64,000 bases of DNA from Klebsiella pneumoniae (GTDB lineage Bacteria > Pseudomonadota > Gammaproteobacteria > Pseudomonadales > UBA5518), in assembly GCA_945862145.1 (NCBI GenBank), contig CAMAXE010000014.1:1-64000 (forward strand), written 5' to 3'. The position numbers and the translations under genes were made by a program. Below the pieces are notes generated by a model. The model saw only the letters and a list, made by a program, of their open reading frames with translations, was not told the origin of the DNA and did no database searches. Positions 55,937 through 64,000 of the stretch are shown one piece after another (the stretch's first letter is position 1; each line of letters starts with the position of its first letter).

Positions 55937-56725
55937 ATGAGTCTTTCCATCACCAGGATCACGAGGACATTGGCGTCCGTCGTGGTGGCAGGCGTGGTGG
56001 CAGTTGCCGCACAGCAGGCATCTGCCCAGTCGCTCGACAAGGCCATCGCCACGCAAGGCGAAGCCGACAAAGCGGCTGCGTCTTCGCAGAAGCGCATCAA
56101 CGAGATCCGTGACCGCCTGCAGGATGCGGCAAGCCGCTACGCCTCGGCGACTGCGGATGCCGAGAGCCTCGAGAAGTACAACTCGCAGCTCGACAAGCAG
56201 GTAAAGGCTCAGCGCGATGAGGTCTCCTCCATAGAGACCCAACTGCTCGAGATCGAAACCACCAGCCGTGAAGTCCAGCCGCTGATGAAGCGCATGGTCG
56301 ACACGCTGCAGAAATTTGTGTCTCTCGACACTCCCTTCCTTCTCGCGGAGCGCACCAGCCGGGTCCAGACCCTGCAGGACATCATGCCCCGCGCCGACGT
56401 CACCATCTCCGAGAAGTACCGCCGCATCATTGAGGCCTACCAGATCGAGCTTGAGTACGGCCGTACCCTCGAGTCCTACGATGGCCTGCTGGGCAGCGGC
56501 CCGGACGCCCGCACAGTATCTTTTGTGCGCCTGGGGCGCGTTGCGCTTCTCTACCAGACGCTTGACGGTGCGGAGACCGGCTACTGGGACGCTGAAAAGA
56601 AAGATTGGGTTCTAGACAACAGCTACGCTGCTGCGGTTGCCGAGGCCCGTCGTGTTGCTGAAAAAGATGGTCCGCCGAATCTGTTGACTGTCCCCGTTCC
56701 CGCTCCGAAGGAGGCCCGGTCGTGA
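55937..56725 (+). CDS. DUF3450 periplasmic protein, copy 1
   Basis: The 262-aa product has a signal peptide ending near QQASAQS (residue 31), then a long coiled coil (about 35-130, SLDKAIATQGEADKAAASSQ onwards) and a compact C-terminal part with EKYRRIIEAYQIELEYGRTL, FVRLGRVALLYQTLDG and GYWDAEKKDWVLDN. DUF3450 genes accompany TonB2/TtpC systems; the protein probably sits in the periplasm and supports the TonB complex. GGAGG lies upstream of ATG 55937. Its TGA overlaps the next GTG by 4 bp. A second copy is at 61346. Confidence 0.9.
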   Translation: MSLSITRITRTLASVVVAGVVAVAAQQASAQSLDKAIATQGEADKAAASSQKRINEIRDRLQDAASRYASATADAESLEKYNSQLDKQVKAQRDEVSSIETQLLEIETTSREVQPLMKRMVDTLQKFVSLDTPFLLAERTSRVQTLQDIMPRADVTISEKYRRIIEAYQIELEYGRTLESYDGLLGSGPDARTVSFVRLGRVALLYQTLDGAETGYWDAEKKDWVLDNSYAAAVAEARRVAEKDGPPNLLTVPVPAPKEARS

Positions 56726-58113
56726 TTAAGTCCAAGCAGTTGATCCTTGTCGCGGCTGCGGCCGTGATGCTACAGGCCGGTGTAGCCTTGGCGCAGGACT
56801 CGCTCGAAGGCCTCCTCGCAGAGGTGCAGGCGGCGCGTGCAGCAGAGCAGCAAACCTTTCAGCAGCGTGCAGCGGAGCTCAACGCGGCGCCTGCGGAGCA
56901 GCAAGCCAAGATGCTCGCCGAGGCTCAAAGCCGCCGCGAAGCTCTCTCTGCGGCGTCGGACAAGCTCGCCGAACAGTTCTCCGCGAATGAGCTCGTGATC
57001 AACGAGGCCGACAAAAAGCTTCGCGACAAGGCCGCATCACTGGGTCTGCAGGAAGTGTTCGGTCTGGCGCGTCAGGTGGCTGGTGATTCCGCGAACATTC
57101 TCCAGCAGTCGATGATTTCCACGCAGTTTCAGGCAGCTGAGGGTGAGTCGATCCGAGACGACTACTTGCGCGAATTCGCAGCCTCACAGACAGCGCCCAC
57201 GCATAGCGACCTCGAAAAAGTGTGGCTTGAACTTCACGGGGAAATGACACAGAGCGGTGCTGTTGCGAAGTACACCACAAGGGTCGTGCAGCCTGGCGGT
57301 GAGCCCAAGGAGACCGAAGTCATCCGTGTGGGCCCGTTTACGGCGATGTCAGAAGGTAAGTACCTGAATTATCTGCCTGAGCTCAAGGCATTCAGCGTGT
57401 ACCCCCGGCAACCACCGGCGGAATTCATGACCATCGGCGCCCAGTTCTCGGCAGCAACCAGCGGTTACCCGACGGCAGTCGTCGACGGTTCGCGCGGAGT
57501 GCTGATGTCCCTCTACGTCGAGCGTCCGTCGTGGGCGTATCGGATTGAGCACGGTGAATCCGTCAACTATGTGATCCTGCTCGTCGGCGGTATTGCCATG
57601 GTGTGCTTCCTGTACCAGCTCGTGTTCCTGATCGTGGTGCGCATGAAAGTGTCCGCACAGCTGAAGAGTCTTGGAAAGCCTGCAGCAGACAATCCGCTGG
57701 GTCGGGTTCTCCTTGCCTTCAAAGGGGACGCAAGCAACATCGAACAGGACGCTGATGTCGCGGAACTGCGAATTGCCGAGGCCGTGTTCCGTGAAGTTCC
57801 CAGACTCGAGCGTTTCCAGGCGATGTTGCGCCTTGCCGTCGCCGCGGGACCATTGCTGGGTCTGATCGGTACGGTTCTTGGCATGATCTTGACCTTCCAG
57901 AGCATCACCGAATCCGGGTCCAGCGATCCCAAACTGATGGCTGAAGGCATCGGTGCGGCAATGATCGCGACCGTCCTCGGTATCGGTATCGCTATTCCGC
58001 TGTTGTTCGCGAACGCTCTCTTGACGTCCATCTCGAAGGGGATCGCTCAAGTGATCGAAGAGCAGTCCGCCGGCATGCTGGCCGAAAGCATCGAGACGAC
58101 CCGTCGTGGCTGA
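56722..58113 (+). CDS. TtpC-like MotA/TolQ/ExbB proton channel protein, copy 1
   Basis: The 463-aa product starts at a GTG within GTGA. A signal sequence and a long periplasmic domain (about 25-285, with coiled coil QQRAAELNAAPAEQQAKMLA) precede a three-helix ExbB/TolQ core: VNYVILLVGGIAMVCFLY, then AAGPLLGLIGTVLGMILTFQ and IATVLGIGIAIPLLFANALL. This layout matches TtpC of the Vibrio TonB2 system, an added component needed for TonB2-dependent uptake. It overlaps the ExbB gene by 8 bp. Confidence 0.92.
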   Translation: MIKSKQLILVAAAAVMLQAGVALAQDSLEGLLAEVQAARAAEQQTFQQRAAELNAAPAEQQAKMLAEAQSRREALSAASDKLAEQFSANELVINEADKKLRDKAASLGLQEVFGLARQVAGDSANILQQSMISTQFQAAEGESIRDDYLREFAASQTAPTHSDLEKVWLELHGEMTQSGAVAKYTTRVVQPGGEPKETEVIRVGPFTAMSEGKYLNYLPELKAFSVYPRQPPAEFMTIGAQFSAATSGYPTAVVDGSRGVLMSLYVERPSWAYRIEHGESVNYVILLVGGIAMVCFLYQLVFLIVVRMKVSAQLKSLGKPAADNPLGRVLLAFKGDASNIEQDADVAELRIAEAVFREVPRLERFQAMLRLAVAAGPLLGLIGTVLGMILTFQSITESGSSDPKLMAEGIGAAMIATVLGIGIAIPLLFANALLTSISKGIAQVIEEQSAGMLAESIETTRRG

Positions 58114-58624
58114 TATTCCGCTGTTTGGTGGGTTTATCCATCTCCTGTCGGATGGAGGGCCTTGGGTAGGCTGGATTTTCGCCAGCGGTGTCCTCATGTG
58201 GGGCCTGGCGATCGAGCGCTATTGGTACTTTTCGCGCGTGTTGCCACGGGAGGCGTCCAGCGCCCAAAAAGAATGGCTTGCCCGTACGGACAAGAGTTCT
58301 TGGTGTGCGCGGCAAATTCGGCAGGCCATGATCTCTCGTATCAATCAGAACATGACCGTTGGCTTCCCTGTTCTTCAGGTGTTGGTGCCCATGTCGCCGC
58401 TGCTCGGCCTCGTCGGAACCGTTTCGGGGATGCTCGGGGTATTCGACTCCATGGCGCTTCGTGGAAATGCAGACGCCCGATCGATGGCCAGTGGTGTATC
58501 CGAAGCCATGATCTGCACGATGACCGGACTGGCAGTCAGCATCACGGGTCTCTACCCTGTGCATGCGCTCCGGACGCGCGCGGCCCATGAAACCGAACTC
58601 TTAGCAGACAGGTTGTCGCTCTAG
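58106..58624 (+). CDS. exbB: ExbB-like proton channel protein (TonB2 type)
   Basis: The 172-aa product is a short ExbB with three membrane helices: GGPWVGWIFASGVLMWGLAI, then LVPMSPLLGLVGTVSGMLGV and SEAMICTMTGLAVSITGLYP. With ExbD it makes the proton channel that energises TonB. The GTG at 58106 lies inside the end of the TtpC gene. It is followed by two exbD genes. Confidence 0.93.
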   Translation: MADIPLFGGFIHLLSDGGPWVGWIFASGVLMWGLAIERYWYFSRVLPREASSAQKEWLARTDKSSWCARQIRQAMISRINQNMTVGFPVLQVLVPMSPLLGLVGTVSGMLGVFDSMALRGNADARSMASGVSEAMICTMTGLAVSITGLYPVHALRTRAAHETELLADRLSL

Positions 58625-58626
58625 CC

Positions 58627-59037
58627 ATGCGTTTCAAACGTCGCGTACAGGACCACGGGGAGTCGTCCCACGGCATCGATCTAGCGCCGATGCTCGACTT
58701 CGTCATCAACCTACTGATCTTCTTCATCATCACCGCGGTGTTCGTCAAGGCGACAGCGGTAGTGGTGAACCGGCCAACCGGTTTCGATCAGGCGAACGAT
58801 TCGGATTCCAAGAGCATCCAGATCCAGGTTCTCGACACGGGTGAAATATACATGGACAACCGCGCCGTCGATGTCCGTGCAGTTCGCGCAAACGTCGAGC
58901 GCATGAGCGCGGTAAACCCGGATGCCGGCGTGCTGGTGCTTGCGGGTTCTGAGTCGCCTACGGGAACCCTGATATCCATCGTCGAGCAAGTTCATCTCGG
59001 CGGCATCTACAACATCACGTTCACCACCACCGAGTGA
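58627..59037 (+). CDS. exbD: ExbD-like biopolymer transport protein, first copy
   Basis: The 136-aa product has one N-terminal membrane helix with the essential acid Asp24 (IDLAPMLDFVINLLIFFIIT) and a periplasmic domain. It starts two bases after exbB ends. It differs from the second copy at 59051 in most periplasmic residues (IQVLDTGEIYMDNRAVDVRA here). Confidence 0.93.
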   Translation: MRFKRRVQDHGESSHGIDLAPMLDFVINLLIFFIITAVFVKATAVVVNRPTGFDQANDSDSKSIQIQVLDTGEIYMDNRAVDVRAVRANVERMSAVNPDAGVLVLAGSESPTGTLISIVEQVHLGGIYNITFTTTE

Positions 59038-59050
59038 GCGGAGCGATCAG

Positions 59051-59461
59051 ATGGCCAAGCAACACTCCGCAGAGCAAGAAGACCACGGCATCGACCTTGC
59101 GCCGATGCTCGATTTCACGATCAACCTGTTGATCTTCTTCATTATTACCACGTCCTTCATAAAGGAACCTGGCATAGAGGTGTTCAAGCCGAACGCTTCG
59201 ACGGCGGAGGAGCGTCCCAAGGGCAATCTTCTCATTGCCATCCGCGAGAACGGAGATATCTGGCTTGATCGCCAGTCTATTGATCTGCGTGAGGTGCGAA
59301 ACGTCATCGAGCGCCTTCATACCGAGCGCCCGGACGACAGCGTCGTGATCATTGCCGATCGAGCCTCACGCGCCGGCATCGTCGCAAAAGTGATGGACGA
59401 AGTGCGTGCAGGTGGCATCAAAGACGTCGCCATCGCAGCTGATACGGCTGCCGGCGGCTGA
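59051..59461 (+). CDS. exbD: ExbD-like biopolymer transport protein, second copy
   Basis: The 136-aa product has the membrane helix IDLAPMLDFTINLLIFFIIT with Asp21 and a periplasmic part with DIWLDRQSIDLREVRNVIER. Two ExbDs next to one ExbB suggest a heteromeric channel stator, since ExbD acts as a dimer. It lies 13 bp after the first copy. Confidence 0.93.
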   Translation: MAKQHSAEQEDHGIDLAPMLDFTINLLIFFIITTSFIKEPGIEVFKPNASTAEERPKGNLLIAIRENGDIWLDRQSIDLREVRNVIERLHTERPDDSVVIIADRASRAGIVAKVMDEVRAGGIKDVAIAADTAAGG

Positions 59462-59489
59462 TCCCGGAACTGCAGCAGGAGCCATAGCC

Positions 59490-60089
59490 TTGTTCACAAG
59501 ACTGCCATTATCCCTGCTGTTCGGCACAGTTCTCACTCTGCTGATGTTCTGGCTGATGTCCAGCTTGGTCAGCCGCCCGAGCGGCGGCGAAGCTATGAGA
59601 GAAGCGACCCGGATCGAGTTCACCCGGATGCGCAAAGATACCGATGTCGCGAGCAAGCGCGAAGAAAAGGTCGAGCGTGAGCGCCCACCGCCTGCGCCGG
59701 AAGTGCCAAAGATGCAGTTCCAAACGAGTGGCGTCGACAGCAACGTCGCTACGCTTACGCCAAGCGTCGATGCACGCGGCGCGATGAGCGGGCTGAACAT
59801 TTCCGCAGGCTCCGACCGCGATACGATTCCCTTGGTTCGCGTTCCCCCAGACTACCCTGCGCGTGCCGTCAACCGTGGCATTGAAGGGTGGGTGCTCGTG
59901 GAATTCACGATTACAGGCACCGGCGCGGTCAAGGACGCCAAGGTCGTCGACTCCAAGCCAGGTACCATATTCAACGACGCCGCAGTCAAGGCTATCAGTC
60001 GCTGGCGTTACAACCCGAAGGTTGAGAACGGACAGCCCGTCGAACGTCGTGGCGTACGCACGATCATCCGTTTCGACCTGGAGAACTGA
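59490..60089 (+). CDS. tonB: TonB protein (TonB2 type)
   Basis: The 199-aa product has an N-terminal membrane helix (RLPLSLLFGTVLTLLMFWLM), a charged and proline segment (REEKVERERPPPAPEVPK) and the C-terminal TonB fold with IPLVRVPPDYPARAVNRGIE and AISRWRYNPKVENGQPVERR. It couples the ExbB-ExbD proton flow to outer-membrane receptors such as the one at 15284. I use the TTG at 59490 because AGGAG lies upstream; the ATG at 59406 would overlap exbD by 56 bp. The spacer region is short, as in TonB2 proteins. Confidence 0.93.
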   Translation: MFTRLPLSLLFGTVLTLLMFWLMSSLVSRPSGGEAMREATRIEFTRMRKDTDVASKREEKVERERPPPAPEVPKMQFQTSGVDSNVATLTPSVDARGAMSGLNISAGSDRDTIPLVRVPPDYPARAVNRGIEGWVLVEFTITGTGAVKDAKVVDSKPGTIFNDAAVKAISRWRYNPKVENGQPVERRGVRTIIRFDLEN

Positions 60090-60092
60090 GGC

Positions 60093-61325
60093 ATGACCAT
60101 GATGCAGTTCATGCTCCGCGCGACTCTTGCCCTGCTCCTTGCGCTTTCGCTGGCAGGTCAGGCCAACGCCCAAAAGAAAAAAGACGATGCGCCCCCTCCC
60201 ACGGGCATCGACGCTGCGACTGGCAAAATCCTGACCGAGGCCATCGAGGCGCTCAACAAGGAGAACTACTCGGGCGCCAAAGCGGCGATCGCAAGGTTGA
60301 AGCTGGATTCGCTGAGCCCTTACGAGCGTAGCCGCACGGAGCAGATCCTCGCTACCATCGAGAGTTCGCAGGACAACTACACCAAGGCGCGCGGGCACCT
60401 GCAGGCAGCGATCGCCGCCGGGGGCCTGAACGACAAGGAAATCTCGGACACGCGCTACCAAATGGCGCAGATGTTCCTTGCCGAGGAAAAATGGAAGGAA
60501 GGCGCTGCAGCCTTGGAAGAGTGGTTTCGCACGGCCCAGAGCCCTAACGGTGCTGCTTACTACCTGCTTGCGGTAGCCTATTACCAGCTGGAGGACTTCA
60601 AGCGTGCTACGCCTCCGGCGCAGAAAGCCGTAGACCTCACAGACAAGCCGCAAGAAGGCTGGGTCCAACTGGTCCTGGCGCTGTATCTGCAGCAAGACCG
60701 CTACTCCGAGGCAGTGCCGCTGCTGAAGAAACTGATTTCCATGACGCCTGAGAAAAAGAGCTATTGGCAGCAACTGTCGTCTGTGTATGGGCAGATGGAG
60801 GACTACATCAAGGCTCTGAGCACCTTGCAGCTCGCGTACAACGCCGGGATCGTGAACGAAGACTCTGACATACGCCGCCTCGCCGATCTGCAACTCTTCA
60901 ACGAACTGCCTTACCGTTGTGGCATGACCCTCGACGAGGCTATCGCGAAGAAGCAGGTGAAGGTTGATGCCAAGCTCTATGAGAAGCAGGCCAACTGCTG
61001 GATCAGTGCACGCGACTTCGGGAAGGCGATTTCCCCGTTGAACCGGGCCGCTGAAATGGCCGGGAGCGGCGATCTGTTTGTGCGACTCGGAGAAGTCCAG
61101 ATCCAACGAAGTGAATGGGGCGAAGCCGCGAAGGCGCTGCAAAGCGGAATCCGCAAAGGCGGCCTCAAGGACACAGGTAACGCGCAGTTGCTTCTCGGGA
61201 TCGCGCACTTCAACCAGAAGAACTACGGGTCCGCGGGCGACGCGTTCAATCGGGCGCGTGGCTTCGAGAAGCATCGAAGGATGGCCGATGGCTATCTGGA
61301 GTTGATCAAGGTCCAGAAGGGTTGA
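60093..61325 (+). CDS. Periplasmic tetratricopeptide-repeat protein
   Basis: The 410-aa product has a signal peptide (ATLALLLALSLAGQANA, cleaved near residue 26) and then helical repeats of TPR type to the end, for example GAAYYLLAVAYYQLEDFKRA and QLLLGIAHFNQKNYGSAGDA. A TPR gene follows tonB2 in the Vibrio-type clusters, where its product is thought to scaffold the complex in the periplasm. The ATG lies three bases after tonB ends. Confidence 0.88.
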   Translation: MTMMQFMLRATLALLLALSLAGQANAQKKKDDAPPPTGIDAATGKILTEAIEALNKENYSGAKAAIARLKLDSLSPYERSRTEQILATIESSQDNYTKARGHLQAAIAAGGLNDKEISDTRYQMAQMFLAEEKWKEGAAALEEWFRTAQSPNGAAYYLLAVAYYQLEDFKRATPPAQKAVDLTDKPQEGWVQLVLALYLQQDRYSEAVPLLKKLISMTPEKKSYWQQLSSVYGQMEDYIKALSTLQLAYNAGIVNEDSDIRRLADLQLFNELPYRCGMTLDEAIAKKQVKVDAKLYEKQANCWISARDFGKAISPLNRAAEMAGSGDLFVRLGEVQIQRSEWGEAAKALQSGIRKGGLKDTGNAQLLLGIAHFNQKNYGSAGDAFNRARGFEKHRRMADGYLELIKVQKG

Positions 61326-61345
61326 TTCGAGGATCACAGCCAGTC

Positions 61346-62056
61346 ATGAGCCGGAATAAACCACACAATGGCCCTGTGCGCAGGGTGGCAGGCATCGCGG
61401 TCGCGGTGCTTCTGGGCGTCGGGAGCGTGGCGAGCCACGCGCAGGACGTCGGGGAGCGCTACGCAAAACTCTACGCAGACACTGAGAGTTTCGTGCGCTA
61501 TAACGACATGCTCACCAAGCAGATCGCGTCGCAGCAGCAGCGTCTGGCTGACGTCGAATCGCAGTCCGCTGCGCTCGACGCCACTGCAGCCAACCTGGCC
61601 CCGCTTCTCTCGCGGATGCATGGTGATCTTGAGAAGTTTGTCGCCCAGGACCTCCCCTTCCTCGATCCTATCGGGGACAGCGACGATAGCCGCCAAGACC
61701 GCATGCAGCGTCTCAAGGACATGATGTCTGACGGCGGTCTAAACTCGGCCGAGAAATACCGCCGTCTTCTAGAGGCCTATCAAATCGAGATGGAATATGG
61801 CCGTTCGGTTGCGGCGTATCCAGGGCAACTTGACGACGGTCGTAAGGCCGAGTTCGTGAGGGTCGGTCGCGTGTCCCTGCTGTACCGCACAGAGGATGGC
61901 CAGGAGGCTGGCTATTGGGACCACGCCCAGAAGACATGGGTCGTTGACAACGATTACCGTGACACAGTGGCCCAGGCACTGCGGGTTGCCAAAAAAGAAG
62001 TAGCGCCTGACGTGATGTTCGTTCCGGTGCCCCCGGCGCAGGAGGCCCGCTCGTGA
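61346..62056 (+). CDS. DUF3450 periplasmic protein, copy 2
   Basis: The 236-aa product has a signal peptide ending near ASHAQDV, a shorter coiled coil than copy 1 (QIASQQQRLADVESQSAALD) and the same C-terminal block: AEKYRRLLEAYQIEMEYGRS, FVRVGRVSLLYRTEDGQEAG and YWDHAQKTWVVDN. A TTG at 61322 is an alternative start. It is translationally coupled to the TtpC copy 2 by GTGA, just as copy 1 is to its partner. Confidence 0.88.
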   Translation: MSRNKPHNGPVRRVAGIAVAVLLGVGSVASHAQDVGERYAKLYADTESFVRYNDMLTKQIASQQQRLADVESQSAALDATAANLAPLLSRMHGDLEKFVAQDLPFLDPIGDSDDSRQDRMQRLKDMMSDGGLNSAEKYRRLLEAYQIEMEYGRSVAAYPGQLDDGRKAEFVRVGRVSLLYRTEDGQEAGYWDHAQKTWVVDNDYRDTVAQALRVAKKEVAPDVMFVPVPPAQEARS

Positions 62057-63477
62057 ACTGCACTCGCTTTATCAAAGCCGCTCTCGTAGCCCTCAGCCTG
62101 CTGCCGTTGGCTGCAACGCAGGCTGCCGTGAACCTAGGCGAATTGGAGCGCCAGTCGGCCGCCATGCGTGAGCGGGAGGCGAAAGTCTGGAAGGAACGCG
62201 AAGCTACTCAGCGAGTAGAGCTTCAGAAGCAGGAGAAATCTCTGGCGGAAGCGGCCGCGCGGCGCCAGCGCGCTGACAACCGGACCAAGACACTCGATGC
62301 CGAATGGACCGCAAACGACGCGCGTATCACGGAATTCAAAGATTTGCTGCGTCAGCGCGAAGGCAACTTGGGAGAGCTCTTCGGGGTTACGCGCCAGATT
62401 GCCGGCGACGCGGCCAATGTACTGTCCAGCTCCATGCTCAGTTCGCAGCTCCGGCCTGTCGAAGGCGAGGAAGGGCGTGAGGCGTTCATGCGGCGGATTG
62501 CCGCGGCGAAGGAGCTTCCGGGTATCGACGAGCTTCAGCGCCTGTGGTTCGAGCTACAGCGCGAAATGACAGAGACGTCCAAGGTCGTCCGCTTCAAGGC
62601 ACCGGTCAAGATGCGTGACGGGACGTTGGCAGAGGCGGACGTCGTGAGAGTAGGTCCTTTCACCGCGGTTGCCGACGGCAAGTATCTCACGTACAACTCG
62701 AGTACCTTGCAACTCGAGCAACTCGAGCGTGAGCTCACGCCCGGCCTCATGCGTACGGCGAGGGACCTCTCGGGCTCCACTGGTGATGGGTACGTCTCAG
62801 CTGTGGTAGATCCGGCACGTGGTGCGATGATAGGGATGTTTTCTGAGCGGCCAAATATCATCGAGCGTATCCAGCACGGAGAGGTCGTCAACTACGTGAT
62901 TCTTTTCGTGGGCATACTTGCGGTAGTGCTCGCGCTATACCAGTACGTCTATCTGTTTATGCAGCGTGCCAAGGTTGCCGCGCAGTTGAAGAACCTCTCA
63001 CAGCCCACCAGCAACAATCCGCTTGGTCGTGTTCTTCTGGCAATGCATGAGGGTGATGTGGCCGGTCAGTCGGCAGAGGTTGTGGAACTCAAGATCTCCG
63101 AGGCTGTGCTTCGCGAGGTGCCTAAACTGCAACGCTTCCAGGCCTTCTTGCGCCTCGGCGTGGCGGCGGGTCCGCTGCTCGGTCTGATCGGTACAGTCAT
63201 CGGCATGATCGTGACCTTCCATGTCATCACGTCCACGGGTTCCAGTGACCCCAAGATGATGGCGCATGGTATCGGGCAGGCCATGATGGCGACGGTACTG
63301 GGAATTGGTATCGCCATCCCGCTGCTCTTCATTAATCAAGGCATGACCGCGCTTTCCAATATCGTGACGCGGATCCTTGATGAACAGAGCCAAGCGGTGC
63401 TTGCGAATGAACTGCTGCGGCGCAACCCCTTCATGACGCGCTCGCTCGAAGAGGCTCGGCGCCTCGACAAGGGCTGA
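62053..63477 (+). CDS. TtpC-like MotA/TolQ/ExbB proton channel protein, copy 2
   Basis: The 474-aa product has a signal sequence (KAALVALSLLPLAATQAAV), a coiled-coil periplasmic domain and a C-terminal ExbB-like core (VNYVILFVGILAVVLALYQY, then AAGPLLGLIGTVIGMIVTFH and MATVLGIGIAIPLLFINQGM). It is clearly related to copy 1 along its full length but diverged. It starts at a GTG overlapping the DUF3450 stop. A strong terminator follows 20 bp after its stop. Confidence 0.92.
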   Translation: MNCTRFIKAALVALSLLPLAATQAAVNLGELERQSAAMREREAKVWKEREATQRVELQKQEKSLAEAAARRQRADNRTKTLDAEWTANDARITEFKDLLRQREGNLGELFGVTRQIAGDAANVLSSSMLSSQLRPVEGEEGREAFMRRIAAAKELPGIDELQRLWFELQREMTETSKVVRFKAPVKMRDGTLAEADVVRVGPFTAVADGKYLTYNSSTLQLEQLERELTPGLMRTARDLSGSTGDGYVSAVVDPARGAMIGMFSERPNIIERIQHGEVVNYVILFVGILAVVLALYQYVYLFMQRAKVAAQLKNLSQPTSNNPLGRVLLAMHEGDVAGQSAEVVELKISEAVLREVPKLQRFQAFLRLGVAAGPLLGLIGTVIGMIVTFHVITSTGSSDPKMMAHGIGQAMMATVLGIGIAIPLLFINQGMTALSNIVTRILDEQSQAVLANELLRRNPFMTRSLEEARRLDKG

Positions 63478-63497
63478 CACGCGCCTCGGCTCCATCG

Positions 63498-63524
63498 ACG
63501 GGCGGCAGAGATGCCGCCCGTTTT
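63498..63524 (+). terminator. Intrinsic terminator of the TonB2-type cluster
   Basis: ACGGGCGGCA (63498-63507), loop GAGA, TGCCGCCCGT (63512-63521) and a short T run. A perfect 10-bp GC-rich stem ends the cluster ahead of nrdR. Confidence 0.93.
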
Positions 63525-63592
63525 CGTTCAGGCCAAGTGATCCCGGGTCCCTGTGCTAGTATCCACCGCGATCCGTTCCGGACGATCCCCGC

Positions 63593-64000
63593 ATGCGTTG
63601 CCCTTTCTGCTCCGCCGCCGACACCAAGGTAATCGACTCCCGCCTCGTGGCCGAAGGTGACCAGGTCCGGCGGCGTAGAGAGTGCCTGAGTTGCAGCGAG
63701 CGCTTCACGACCTACGAGAGCGCCGAACTCCTCCTGCCGCGCATCATCAAACAGAGCGGCGTTCGTGAACCCTTCAATGAGGACAAACTCCGGCAGGGTA
63801 TCCTGCGAGCCCTCGAGAAGCGCCCCGTCAGCAGCGAGAAGATCGAGGCGATGCTGATCCAGATAAAGCGGATCCTTCAGGCGTCGGGCGAGCGCGAGGT
63901 GGTCTCGCGCGTGGTGGGCGAAGAAGTCATGCGGCAACTGAAGGCGGTGGACCATGTTGCCTTCGTGCGCTTCGCGTCCGTGTACCGCAGTTTTCAGGAT
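63593..64000 (+). CDS. nrdR: Transcriptional repressor NrdR, cut by window end
   Basis: The first 136 residues are present and the stop lies beyond the window. A zinc ribbon uses CPFC near residue 3 and CLSC near 31 ([17 protein letters not shown]), followed by an ATP-cone domain ([20 protein letters not shown]). NrdR senses dATP/ATP and represses ribonucleotide reductase genes through NrdR boxes. It normally follows glyA or precedes ribD in gammaproteobacteria; here the terminator and TonB cluster precede it. TAGTAT at 63557-63562 is a possible -10. Confidence 0.95.
   Translation, partial: MRCPFCSAADTKVIDSRLVAEGDQVRRRRECLSCSERFTTYESAELLLPRIIKQSGVREPFNEDKLRQGILRALEKRPVSSEKIEAMLIQIKRILQASGEREVVSRVVGEEVMRQLKAVDHVAFVRFASVYRSFQD

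Noticed and set aside
59508-61337. 609-codon minus-strand frame opposite tonB and the TPR gene
   Set aside because: Antisense shadow; both plus-strand genes have signal sequences, domain motifs and operon spacing.

Overview
The window is GC-rich (mid-60s percent by eye), densely coded chromosomal DNA from a gammaproteobacterium. The assignment rests on a fused NuoCD subunit, MiaE, ApaG, a TonB2/TtpC-type energy-transduction cluster, an orphan HigA antitoxin and REP-like palindromes of the kind common in Pseudomonas and Xanthomonas relatives. I cannot name the genus. TonB uptake, aromatic-aldehyde-type catabolism and a proton-pumping complex I suggest a free-living aerobic heterotroph. No rRNA, tRNA, CRISPR array, prophage or intact insertion sequence was seen.

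Layout. 1-500: a tandem array of a 34-bp REP-like unit, then a frameshifted 3' fragment of purK. 494-2165 (minus): a lambda-P-like helicase loader and a protein with three DnaT repeats, divergent from radA. 3700-3970: a nested inverted-repeat element, a REP unit and a 39-bp duplication at the end of a dienelactone hydrolase gene. 4776-7629: pyk, apaG, miaE and a membrane-anchored glutaredoxin. 7650-17464: a catabolic gene cluster (luciferase-like oxidoreductase, SDR, VOC protein, TetR regulator, acetoacetate-decarboxylase-like protein, class III aminotransferase, aldehyde dehydrogenase, TonB receptor) tied together by three copies of one operator-promoter motif. 17661-21030: an M1 aminopeptidase and a higBA locus whose toxin is internally deleted.

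21119-26218 (minus): a four-gene operon of FAD amine oxidase, STAS protein, NCS2 permease with a C-terminal GHKL-like domain, and SpoIIE-type phosphatase. It looks like a partner-switching module built onto a nucleobase transporter, and is the best candidate for an undescribed system. 26465-31965: Na/Pi symporter, DUF1254/DUF1214 pair, ettA and a secreted protein. 31908-36987 (minus): GH109 glycosidase, SSS importer, nucleotidyltransferase and GHMP kinase, which together read as a sugar salvage pathway. 37164-40578: glyA, dedA, a YkvA-like gene, a terC remnant and a CBS-domain protein.

40892-55514 (minus): the complete 13-gene nuoA-N operon. 55937-63477 (plus): a TonB2-type cluster with DUF3450 and TtpC genes at both ends, bracketing ExbB, two ExbDs, TonB and a TPR protein. 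The window ends inside nrdR, which lies far from its usual neighbour glyA.
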